From contig JAJRST010000005.1 in assembly GCA_024278645.1 (NCBI GenBank), positions 1 to 7,621 of the forward strand: a DNA stretch of 7,621 nucleotides. The letters are read 5' to 3'. The notes under the pieces were generated by a model. It was given only the letters and a program-made list of their open reading frames with translations, was not told the DNA's origin and made no database searches. The translations under genes and the position numbers were made by a program. The stretch is from a bacterium (lineage in GTDB: Bacteria > Zhuqueibacterota > Zhuqueibacteria > Residuimicrobiales > Krinioviventaceae). This document shows, piece after piece, positions 1-7,046 of the stretch. Positions within the stretch are counted from its first letter, which is position 1. Every line of letters begins with the position of its first letter.

Positions 1-203
1 GCCGCGTCGCTTTGCAGGTTTTCAACATGAACGGTCAAAAAGTCGCATCCCTCGTCGATGGACATCAAACGGCGGGAGAATACAGCATCACCTGGCGCGC
101 CCAGGACGACCGCGGCCGCTCCCTACCCAGCGGAGTGTACCTTTATCGCTTGCAGGTGAACGACGAAAAGGCGGCGACGCGAAAAATGCTGCTCATCAAA
201 TGA
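1..203 (+). CDS. C-terminal end of a secreted protein with a T9SS type A / FlgD-Ig-like sorting domain (5' truncated)
   Basis: The gene enters from the left edge. The reading frame is open from position 3 to the TGA at 201-203, so about 66 residues are visible. They match the terminal beta-sandwich seen on type IX secretion cargo and on FlgD-like domains. An opening strand ending in LQVFNMNGQKVASL is followed by a glycine-containing turn, AGEYSITWRAQDDRG, then LPSGVYLYRLQV, and the chain ends in a basic strand, RKMLLIK. In the family this domain is recognised by the T9SS translocon and by PorV, and is usually cleaved or left as an anchor at the cell surface. The catalytic or binding part of the protein lies outside the window, so its function is unknown. 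A TTG codon at 12-14 could be read as a start, but it lies inside the conserved domain, so truncation by the window edge is far more likely. A terminator follows about 40 nt after the stop. Confidence 0.85.
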   Translation, partial: RVALQVFNMNGQKVASLVDGHQTAGEYSITWRAQDDRGRSLPSGVYLYRLQVNDEKAATRKMLLIK

Positions 204-245
204 GCGTGCATTCTGCTTTTCAATTAGATATGGAATAAAAGCGAT

Positions 246-290
246 GCCCGGCTTGCGTGCATGCCTGCAAAACCGGGCTTTATCTTTTCG
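246..290 (+). terminator. Rho-independent terminator after the upstream cargo gene
   Basis: GCCCGG at 246-251 pairs with CCGGGC at 273-278. TTGC at 253-256 can add an inner stem with GCAA at 267-270, leaving a short loop. The hairpin runs directly into a T-rich stretch (TTTATCTTTT, about 279-288). It lies 42 nt after the stop codon of the preceding gene and should end its transcript. The A-rich left flank (AATAAAAG) gives it some bidirectional character, but no converging gene is present. Confidence 0.8.
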
Positions 291-291
291 C

Positions 292-320
292 TTGACTTCT
301 TTATTTATTCTTTGTAAAAT
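292..320 (+). promoter_or_regulatory. Sigma70-type promoter for the receptor-cargo-PorV operon
   Basis: A -35 box TTGACT (292-297, 5 of 6 to consensus) is separated by exactly 17 nt from a -10 box TAAAAT (315-320, 5 of 6). Transcription would begin near 327-328 and leave a leader of about 350 nt before the receptor start at 681. The promoter lies immediately behind the terminator of the preceding gene, as expected for the start of a new transcription unit. AT-rich DNA produces such matches by chance, but the combination of both boxes, ideal spacing and position is good. A weaker pair, TTGTAA (370-375) and TAAATT (392-397), lies downstream, and TATAAA at 640-645 has no good -35 box. Confidence 0.55.
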
Positions 321-327
321 TTCCATA

Positions 328-680
328 ATTTCAAACCGCCGAGGCGTGAAGCCCTGAATATTTTTGATCTTGTAAAAGTTATATTTTTTGTTAAATTACC
401 AAGTGAACAGTTTTAAACGATCAGGCGTCATACTACTCCTTAACCAACTCACAGAAAGGACATGTTAAATCGTTCGATTAATTGCTTTTCTGCGGAAAAC
501 ATCAAGTGTAACGTAACAACGATTTCGTCCTTCCCCATTTACGGGCTATCGTCCAATTATTCTTCAACAGGCTTTCGAAGAATCATTAAACAAACTTTCA
601 TTTGATTTTTCAGCAAAAGCAGTTTTTCACAAAAATTGTTATAAACAAACGAGAATGTTAAAGGAATCAAGGGAAAAGGT
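328..680 (+). other. Long AT-rich leader / intergenic region with small inverted repeats, no gene seen
   Basis: This stretch carries no convincing gene. It contains four short inverted repeats: AATCG/CGATT (468-479, 2-nt centre), TTTTC/GAAAA (486-499, 4-nt loop TGCG), ATTCTTC/GAAGAAT (559-583, 11-nt loop) and TTGTT/AACAA (636-648, 3-nt centre). The heptamer TGTTAAA occurs three times (389-395, 463-469, 656-662). None is followed by a T-tract that would make a second terminator. Just before the receptor start, AAGGAA (661-666) and GGG (671-673) provide a modest ribosome binding site. If the promoter at 292-320 is used, most of this region is a 5' untranslated leader and the repeats could be RNA structure. 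If transcription starts later, they could be operators. I recognise no riboswitch class. Confidence 0.4.
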
Positions 681-3371
681 ATGAAGAGTCTAAAATTTTT
701 CTCGAGTTTTTTAATCATCGTTATTTTCCTGTTGCCGGGCGCTTCCAATCTTTTCGCCCAGTCAGGGAAAATATCAGGCAAGGTTCTCGATGCCGATACC
801 GGCGAACCGCTGCCCGGCGCCAACGTGATGATCGTCGGTACAAACTATGGCGCGGCGACGTCTCTTGATGGCGACTATTACATCATCAATGTGCCGCCGG
901 GAACGTACGACATCAGGGCGCAATTTATCGGATACGACGCCATGATGGTCAAGGGCGTCAAAGTGAACGTGAACCGTACCACCGACGTCTCCTTTCGCTT
1001 AAAGGCCGCCGTCATCGAAGGACAGGAAGTTGTCATCGAGGCCTCCAAAGTTTCACAAAAAAAGGACCAGACCAGCTCCATCCGCAATGTGAGCTCTGAA
1101 ACCATGGACATCCTCCCTATCGAATCCGTGAGCAGCGCGGTCAACCTGCAGGCCGGCGTGGTCAACGGTCACTTTCGCGGCGGTCGGTTTAACGAGGTGA
1201 ACTATATGATCGACGGCATGCAGGTCACCAACGCCTACAGCAGTTCCGGGCAGTCGGTCAGCGTCGAAGCCGACGCCGTTGAGGAAGTCGAAGTTATCAA
1301 GGGAACATTTAACGCCGAATATGGACGCGCGATGAGCGGCATTGTCAACGCAGTCACCAAGAGCGGCGGCAACGAGTTTCATGGTTCGGGCTCCGCCCTG
1401 CTGGGCAACTATCTGACGATGCATGACGACATCTTTATCGGTCTCAAGCCGAGCGAGATCACCCGCCGCCAGGATTACAAGTTCCAACTCAGCGGTCCAT
1501 TATACCGGGACAAACTCTCCTTTTTCGTTGACTTTCGCCATCAGAACAATAAAGGGCAGCACAACGGCATCCGCCTGTTTTTGCCGGACGATCAGAGCTA
1601 CTTTAACACCGCGGATTCCACGCAATGGTACTCGCAACGAAGCGGCGACAGTTCTTACGTCCCCATGAACTGGTGGATCAGCACCAACATGACTTCCAAA
1701 TTGACATGGAAGGTCTCCCGCGATCTCAAAATTCAGGGGTTGTATATCTACAACAGCGGCGAAGGCCAGGGCTATAGCCACTACAACAAGTACAAACCCG
1801 ACGGTCGCAGCACCGGCTACAACACGTCGCAGATGGCCGCCATCACGGTGAATCACATGCTGTCGCGAAGCCTGTTCTACGAAGCCAAACTCAAATACAC
1901 CGATACGTGGAACGCCTCTTATCTTTTTGAAAACCCGGAAGACCCACGGTACATCCATGACAAATATAACGACGGCACCGGACCGGGTTTTGCCTTTGGC
2001 GGCCAGGACAGAAATCATAACAATCGCAACACTTATGAATTGCAAGGCAAAGTGGATTTAACCTGGCAGATCAACAAAAATCACAGCATCAAAACTGGCG
2101 TCGACTATATCCGATCGGTGCTGGACGTGCGAAACATGAGAGTACGAAACTGGTATGAGTTATACGATCGCGCCAACATTGATAAATACCGTCCTGTGGT
2201 CCTGGGCGACTCGTCGCAATCTTCGGACATCTACAGAAAAACGCCCATTGATTTCGCCGCCTATATTCAGGATAAAATGGAATTCGATGAAATGGTCATC
2301 AATTTTGGCGTGCGTTATGACTATTTCAATCCTGAAACCACTTATCCCTCGGATCGACGCAACCCGGTCAACCTGATTCAGGGTGAAGGCGTACCGCAAA
2401 CCGAATATATACCCGCCGATCCGAAATCGCAGGTCAGCCCGCGGCTCGGCCTCTCCTACCAGCTCGGTAGGGCGGCTTTATTGCGTTTCAGCTATGGGCA
2501 CTTTTTTCAGAGACCGCCTTACCAGAACTTTTACCAAAACAACTCGCTGCTGGTCAGCACCAGCAACTTTGGCACGCAGCAAGGCAACCCGCAGTTAAGG
2601 GCGCAAAAAACGGTGCAATACGAAATCGGGTTGTGGCAAGAGCTGATGAAGGATATGGGCCTTGAAGTGTCTTTGTTTTACCGCGATATTTACGATCTTC
2701 TCAGCATGGAAGTCATCTATACTTATAATGCGCAAATTTACGGTCTGTTTACCAACCTTGACTATGGCAACGCCAAGGGTTTGGAAGTGACTTACGACTG
2801 GGCGTTCAACCGGTTTTATGTGAACGCCAATTATACGCTGCAATATACGCGCGGCAACGCGGATAATCCAACGACGACGTTCAGCCGCATCGGCGGCAAC
2901 ATGGACCCGATCCCGCGTCTCATCCCAATGAGCTGGGATCAACGTCATACGTTCAACGCCAGCGTCGGCTATACAACGGACGTCTGGAGCCTCTCGGCGA
3001 CCGGACGTTACGGCTCAGGCACGCCGTATACCTTGTCGCCGTTGCCTGAATCCATGTTGTCCGGCGTTCTGCTCTATCCCAATAACGCCAAAAAACCGCA
3101 AACCTATTCAATCGATTTATATGGCTACTACAAGGTTCCGCTGAGCAGCGGCATGTTAATGAAATTTGAGCTATATATTTACAACCTGTTGGACACGCTG
3201 AACGAATACGGCGTCTACGGCCGCACCGGCCGCGCTTACACCAACATTGTCCTGGACTCGGAAAGAGAAAATCATCGCAGCGACTTCAATACAATCGAGG
3301 ACAGATTCCAAAATCCGGCCATGTATGGCGCGCCGCGCATGATCAAATTCGGCGTAGGCTTTTATTTCTAG
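681..3371 (+). CDS. TonB-dependent outer-membrane receptor with N-terminal carboxypeptidase-regulatory-like domain
   Basis: This 896-aa protein should be an outer-membrane beta-barrel that imports a ligand using TonB energy. Residues 1-27 are a signal peptide (hydrophobic core LIIVIFLLPG, cleavage near LFAQ). Residues about 30-107 form a CarboxypepD_reg-like beta-sandwich, seen in GKVLDADTGEPLPGANV, SLDGDYYIINVPPGTYDI and FIGYD. The plug follows at about 128-230 with YMIDGMQV (175-182), VEVIKG (203-208) and EYGRAMSGIVNAVTKSGG (213-230), all hallmarks of the family. The rest is barrel: alternating aromatic strands, INFGVRYDYF (540-549), a GNPQL-type segment (635-639), KGLEVTYDW (699-707), WDQRHTFNASVGY (752-764) and a terminal strand ending in Phe (FGVGFYF). 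The layout resembles Oar-like receptors of the FCB group and myxobacteria. ATG at 681 is chosen because it immediately precedes the signal peptide. It is probably first in an operon with the next two genes. No SusD lipoprotein is adjacent, so SusC is not assigned. The substrate is unknown. The frame is intact. Confidence 0.93.
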   Translation: MKSLKFFSSFLIIVIFLLPGASNLFAQSGKISGKVLDADTGEPLPGANVMIVGTNYGAATSLDGDYYIINVPPGTYDIRAQFIGYDAMMVKGVKVNVNRTTDVSFRLKAAVIEGQEVVIEASKVSQKKDQTSSIRNVSSETMDILPIESVSSAVNLQAGVVNGHFRGGRFNEVNYMIDGMQVTNAYSSSGQSVSVEADAVEEVEVIKGTFNAEYGRAMSGIVNAVTKSGGNEFHGSGSALLGNYLTMHDDIFIGLKPSEITRRQDYKFQLSGPLYRDKLSFFVDFRHQNNKGQHNGIRLFLPDDQSYFNTADSTQWYSQRSGDSSYVPMNWWISTNMTSKLTWKVSRDLKIQGLYIYNSGEGQGYSHYNKYKPDGRSTGYNTSQMAAITVNHMLSRSLFYEAKLKYTDTWNASYLFENPEDPRYIHDKYNDGTGPGFAFGGQDRNHNNRNTYELQGKVDLTWQINKNHSIKTGVDYIRSVLDVRNMRVRNWYELYDRANIDKYRPVVLGDSSQSSDIYRKTPIDFAAYIQDKMEFDEMVINFGVRYDYFNPETTYPSDRRNPVNLIQGEGVPQTEYIPADPKSQVSPRLGLSYQLGRAALLRFSYGHFFQRPPYQNFYQNNSLLVSTSNFGTQQGNPQLRAQKTVQYEIGLWQELMKDMGLEVSLFYRDIYDLLSMEVIYTYNAQIYGLFTNLDYGNAKGLEVTYDWAFNRFYVNANYTLQYTRGNADNPTTTFSRIGGNMDPIPRLIPMSWDQRHTFNASVGYTTDVWSLSATGRYGSGTPYTLSPLPESMLSGVLLYPNNAKKPQTYSIDLYGYYKVPLSSGMLMKFELYIYNLLDTLNEYGVYGRTGRAYTNIVLDSERENHRSDFNTIEDRFQNPAMYGAPRMIKFGVGFYF

Positions 3372-3412
3372 AGGTCGGCGGAATGAACCTGAAAAGATTT
3401 TCCAATCAACAT

Positions 3413-3417
3413 GGAGG
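3413..3417 (+). promoter_or_regulatory. Shine-Dalgarno GGAGG that decides the start of the 1182-aa protein
   Basis: GGAGG lies 11 nt before the ATG at 3429. It overlaps an earlier in-frame ATG at 3411, whose own upstream sequence (TTTTCCAATCAAC) has no ribosome binding site. The later ATG is therefore the better start, and it gives a tidier signal peptide beginning MLNLFKNAVV. Confidence 0.6.
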
Positions 3418-3428
3418 TTAACCAGAAT

Positions 3429-6400
3429 ATGTTGAATTTATTTAAAAATGCTGTCGTCATCCTGCTTGTGACGCTTTTGACCTTTTCGGCGAGCTATGCT
3501 CAGAAAAAGGTGTATGAGGGTCCGGAGGATACGGCCGGCGATATTGCAGCAGAGAAGATTGGTTGGATGGAAGGAAACGCCGTCCGCTCTCAGTTCAGAA
3601 ATACAACCGAGCTGTCCGACTGGGGCACCGGCACCGATCCTTACGCCACAAAATGGCCGAACGACTTTCGCGGTTCGAAAATGAACGACGGCATCGGCCT
3701 GCTTATCGGCTGCCGCGTCTATATTCATAATGACGGCGACACCACGACAGTCGATTCCCAACCGTTTGATGAAGTTTACCTGAATGAAGATCGCGTGCGT
3801 TATGACGAGATGGTTGACGGCGGACAGTTGCACCGTCTCTACTATTTACAGACCAGTTACCGCGAACGTCAGGATAAGGACCCAACCGGCCAGGTCGAAT
3901 GGAACCTCTACCCGTCGCGCGGCAACGTCACCGGTGAATATGCCAACTGGCAACTGCCCGACGCCCCGCCGGCCATGGCCAGCAAGCCTGAATCCTGGCC
4001 GACCGTCGGCTGGCCCGCGGACGGATTCAATTCCAAATGGGCCGGGCTATGGAACGGCCGCTTTGGCGCCGATGTGTTCCGGGCGGATGAAGAATGCTTT
4101 TTCGTCGCCAACGACGCGCAGGACCAGGAGTACCTTGTTGAAACAAACAAAGTTCGCTACTATCCGCGCGAAGGCCATTATATCGGCGATCTCGATCCGC
4201 GCATGAGCGTGCAGGTCGGCCTGCCCTGGGGCGGCGTCGGCATTCGCGTCGAGCAGCGTGGCTTTCAGTGGAACAATGCGCAAGCCCGCGACGCCATATT
4301 CTGGGAATACGTCATCTACAACATGACGGAATACAATATCGCCGAGGTGGCCTTTGGCTACTGGGTCGACAACGCCATCGGCGGCAACGACGGCAATGAC
4401 GAACTGGCCGCGTTTGATACGTTTCTCGATCTCGCCTATTCGTGGGATGTCAACGGCATCGGCGATTACGGCCTCAAAGTCGGCACTATGGGTTTCGCCT
4501 ACCTGGAGTCGCCGGGCAACTCGACGGATATGGTCGACAACGACGAGGACGGCATCATCGACGAACGGCGCGACAACCAGGCGATGCAGATCGTCGGCCC
4601 GTACGACGGCATCGACAACCTGGAAAACTTTTTGAAATTTTATGCGCTAAAGGAAGAAGACCTTCGCGACCACTGGGACGCCGACGAAGATCAGGACTGG
4701 GATTCGTATGACGACGCCAATGGCAACGGCCAATGGGACGAAGGCGAAGACATCAACGACGACGTCGGCCTGGACGGCAAGGGGCCGAATGAACTGGGCT
4801 ACCTCGGACCGGACGCCGACGGCACCGAAGGCAACGGGCGGCCGGACCTGCAGATTGGCGTCGGCAGCGAGCCGGATTTCGGCCTTGTGGATGTGACGGA
4901 AACCGACATGCTCGGTCTGACATCCTTTCGCCTGTTTCCAATTCCGGCGCACAATCCTCCCTACAAATGGTGGTTCGAAAATGACGAATCCATGTGGGAG
5001 CTGGTCGGTCAGGATTCACTCATTCCCTTTATCGGAGCGGTTTCCAATCTGGCCGAGGTGTTCGCCACCGGCGTGTTTCCACTCTACGGCGGCAACATCG
5101 AACGCATCTCCATGTCGCAACTTCACTCCTGGGATGACGGCGCCAATATAAAGGCCGGCGACCCGGTTGAAAATCCGCCTATTTCGCTGTTTGAGCTGAA
5201 AAAAATCGTTCAGATCATCTACGAGACCGACTATCGTTTCGCACAGCCGCCGGTGATGCCGACGCTCATCGGCACGCCCGGCGACGGCTTTGTGCTGCTG
5301 ACCTGGAATACGGATTCGGAAACAAAGACGCGCGACGCCTTTTTGAACAACGAGAACGACTTTGAGGGCTACAAGCTGTTCAAGGCCACGGATCGCAACC
5401 TCACCGATGCGGTGAAAATCACCGACGGCTATGGCAAGCCGCGCGAACGCGAATGGATTTTCCAGTGCGATCTCATCAACAATAAAAAAGGATTCGCCGA
5501 CTATGGGCTCATCGACGGCTCGGCTTTCTATCTCGGCAACGACACCGGCATCTCGCACTCTTATCGTGACGAGAACGTGCAGAACGGGCGCACCTATTAC
5601 TATGCCCTTGTCGCCTATGATTACGGTATGCCCGAGATCGGCGTGAGACCATCTGAAAATAATTTTGAACTCAAGGTCGACGAAGCGGAAAATATTGTTT
5701 TCACCTCCAAGAACGTCGCCATAGTTACACCGCGCCAGGAAGCCGCGGGCTACCTTTTGGATGCCGGCACGGAGATTATTCCCACGGAAACATTGGGTCA
5801 AGGCTCCCTGACGACAGAACTGGTCGCCAAGAATGCCGCGCAGCCTGGCAGCACTTATAAAGTAAGGTTTAAAACCAAACTCATTAAAAACATTCGCAAT
5901 ATCGACTGGGGCATGAGCTGGGTGACCAACGGCATTTCCATTTACCGGCAAGTTGACGGCGCCGGTCTGTTGGTCTACAATGAAGACCCGGACAATCCAG
6001 GTCCAATGCTGGTCGATTCTACGGAAACGCTAAAGTACTGGTTCATCCGTCCCGACAGCGCGACCACGGATATTTTTGACGGCATCACTTTAACGCTGAG
6101 AATGCCGGCCGTTGAACCGGAATATGATTATCTCAACTCCGGCTGGCAAACGGGCGAAGCGCCGATCAATATCACGCCCTCCAACGCCGAAGGCAAATAT
6201 TTCCCGTGGGATTACGACATCATCTGGGCGGAAAGCTACACCTCTGAAATGCCGATCAAAGCATCGACGCGCATTAAAGATGAGAACGGCGTTCGCATCC
6301 GCAAGGGCCTGCTCGGAAAGCAGAGCTATCCATTCTATGTGCAGAACTCTTCCGTCATCGACACGACGACGGGGCTGCCGGTAAGGATGGAGCTTGTGGT

Positions 6401-6977
6401 GCAGGACCTTGATGAAGACGGCGAATTCAACATTCTGAACGACCGCATCTTTGTCGGCGCCATGGATACCAGAAATCGCTGGGCGGGTACGGTTTTCATC
6501 ATCGACTTTAACAACGCCGGCAGCGAAGCGGAATTGCCGGCCACCGGCAGCGACGCCGTGTATAAAGTCAAGTTCATCCGTCCTTTCTTTGACACGGATT
6601 CTCTCATGTTCAAGGTGAGTGTGAATGAGCAAACCGTGAGTTCGAACATTGCCGACGCTTTGAAAAAAATCAAAGTGGTGCCAAATCCCTATGTTGCCAC
6701 CAATGCTATGGAACCCTCTCTGGCCAACAAAAATTTCAACCAGAGACGACGCCTGATGTGGACGCACGTACCGGCGCGGTGCACCATTAAAATATTTACC
6801 ACCAGCGGCATCTTTGTCGACCAGGTTGACGTGGAAAACGACGTTGACAACGGCATCGCCTACTGGGACCTGTTGACCAAGGACGGCCTGGAAGCCGCGG
6901 CCGGCATGTACATTTATCATTTAAAGGCCGATCAAACAGGCGACGAAATCATCGGCAAGTTTGCCATTATTAAATAA
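3429..6977 (+). CDS. Large secreted surface protein with Asp-rich repeats, FN3-like domain and T9SS-type C-terminal domain
   Basis: The protein is 1182 aa from ATG 3429 (1188 aa if the in-frame ATG at 3411 is used). Residues 1-24 are a signal peptide ending FSASYA. Residues about 25-365 are rich in Trp, Tyr and Gly and I do not recognise the fold. Residues about 367-476 hold calcium-binding-like acidic repeats: DNDEDGIIDE (370-379) and ANGNGQWDEGED (430-441). PDFGLVDVTETDMLGLTSF follows at 482-500. A fibronectin-III-like domain spans about 607-734 (VLLTWN 622-627, GYKLFKA 647-653, GRTYYYALVAYDYG 720-733). A second beta-rich region covers about 755-1075. The C-terminus from VVPNPY (1083-1088) through CTIKIFTTSG to GMYIYHLKA and IGKFAIIK is a T9SS type A / FlgD-like domain. 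The protein is inferred to be exported by type IX secretion and shown or released at the surface. It has no lipobox and no recognised catalytic motif. Its place between a receptor and a PorV homologue suggests ligand capture or a surface-layer role, which is inference. Confidence 0.88.
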   Translation: MLNLFKNAVVILLVTLLTFSASYAQKKVYEGPEDTAGDIAAEKIGWMEGNAVRSQFRNTTELSDWGTGTDPYATKWPNDFRGSKMNDGIGLLIGCRVYIHNDGDTTTVDSQPFDEVYLNEDRVRYDEMVDGGQLHRLYYLQTSYRERQDKDPTGQVEWNLYPSRGNVTGEYANWQLPDAPPAMASKPESWPTVGWPADGFNSKWAGLWNGRFGADVFRADEECFFVANDAQDQEYLVETNKVRYYPREGHYIGDLDPRMSVQVGLPWGGVGIRVEQRGFQWNNAQARDAIFWEYVIYNMTEYNIAEVAFGYWVDNAIGGNDGNDELAAFDTFLDLAYSWDVNGIGDYGLKVGTMGFAYLESPGNSTDMVDNDEDGIIDERRDNQAMQIVGPYDGIDNLENFLKFYALKEEDLRDHWDADEDQDWDSYDDANGNGQWDEGEDINDDVGLDGKGPNELGYLGPDADGTEGNGRPDLQIGVGSEPDFGLVDVTETDMLGLTSFRLFPIPAHNPPYKWWFENDESMWELVGQDSLIPFIGAVSNLAEVFATGVFPLYGGNIERISMSQLHSWDDGANIKAGDPVENPPISLFELKKIVQIIYETDYRFAQPPVMPTLIGTPGDGFVLLTWNTDSETKTRDAFLNNENDFEGYKLFKATDRNLTDAVKITDGYGKPREREWIFQCDLINNKKGFADYGLIDGSAFYLGNDTGISHSYRDENVQNGRTYYYALVAYDYGMPEIGVRPSENNFELKVDEAENIVFTSKNVAIVTPRQEAAGYLLDAGTEIIPTETLGQGSLTTELVAKNAAQPGSTYKVRFKTKLIKNIRNIDWGMSWVTNGISIYRQVDGAGLLVYNEDPDNPGPMLVDSTETLKYWFIRPDSATTDIFDGITLTLRMPAVEPEYDYLNSGWQTGEAPINITPSNAEGKYFPWDYDIIWAESYTSEMPIKASTRIKDENGVRIRKGLLGKQSYPFYVQNSSVIDTTTGLPVRMELVVQDLDEDGEFNILNDRIFVGAMDTRNRWAGTVFIIDFNNAGSEAELPATGSDAVYKVKFIRPFFDTDSLMFKVSVNEQTVSSNIADALKKIKVVPNPYVATNAMEPSLANKNFNQRRRLMWTHVPARCTIKIFTTSGIFVDQVDVENDVDNGIAYWDLLTKDGLEAAAGMYIYHLKADQTGDEIIGKFAIIK
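4527..4856 (+). repeat. Asp-rich calcium-binding-like repeat region inside the large secreted protein
   Basis: The segment encodes a DNDEDGIIDE loop of the DxDxDG type found in thrombospondin type 3 and dockerin-like calcium loops. It is followed by a run with 16 Asp among about 60 residues (414-473), including WDEGEDINDD, GLDG and DADGTEGNGRPD. Such loops normally bind Ca2+ and stiffen secreted proteins. The spacing is irregular, so this is a degenerate repeat region rather than exact tandem copies. Calcium binding is inferred from composition and motif only. Confidence 0.6.
6669..6974 (+). other. T9SS-type C-terminal sorting / FlgD-like domain coding segment
   Basis: This is the last 102 codons of the large secreted protein. 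The order is KKIKVVPNPYV, a basic RRR stretch, PARCTIKIFTTSGIFVDQV, NGIAYWDLLTKDG, AAGMYIYHLKA and IGKFAIIK. It has the same layout as the partial domain at 1-203 (strand with xG, then W-D/A-x-x-D-G, then GxYxYxL, then a basic K-terminated strand), though the two sequences differ. Domains of this class direct transport across the outer membrane by T9SS. The family usually keeps the PNPY entry and the final lysine, and both are present. Confidence 0.75.
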
Positions 6978-7046
6978 ATCCATAGCAATGTCTAATTTAA
7001 ATGAAATGAAAACGATGATTGATTTTAAACATAAAGAGGTTAGACT

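Noticed and set aside
462..605. 47-codon + strand open frame in the leader beginning ATG TTA AAT
   Set aside because: Its AAGGA is only 1 nt from the ATG, the composition is that of AT-rich non-coding DNA, and the product has no recognisable feature. The inverted repeat at 559-583 runs through its end.
204..680. Cobalamin or other riboswitch upstream of the TonB-dependent receptor
   Set aside because: No B12-box-like core or other recognised aptamer pattern could be found by eye; only small AT-rich hairpins are present.
1500..2045. 181-codon open frame on the minus strand
   Set aside because: It is antisense to the receptor barrel, where sense-frame beta-strand motifs are clear. No signature is seen in the antisense product.
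3383..3421. 12-residue mini-ORF between the receptor and cargo genes
   Set aside because: Too short to judge. It ends at the TAA overlapping the spacer before the real start, has only a weak ribosome binding site and shows no attenuator structure, so it is probably chance.
5016..5951. 311-codon open frame on the minus strand
   Set aside because: It lies wholly inside the well-supported cargo gene on the other strand. Its product is a low-complexity shadow rich in Val, Ala, Arg and Ile with no domain, and it has no promoter or partner.
6090..6920. 276-codon open frame on the minus strand
   Set aside because: It is antisense to the conserved C-terminal part of the cargo gene, and its length is explained by the codon bias of the sense frame.
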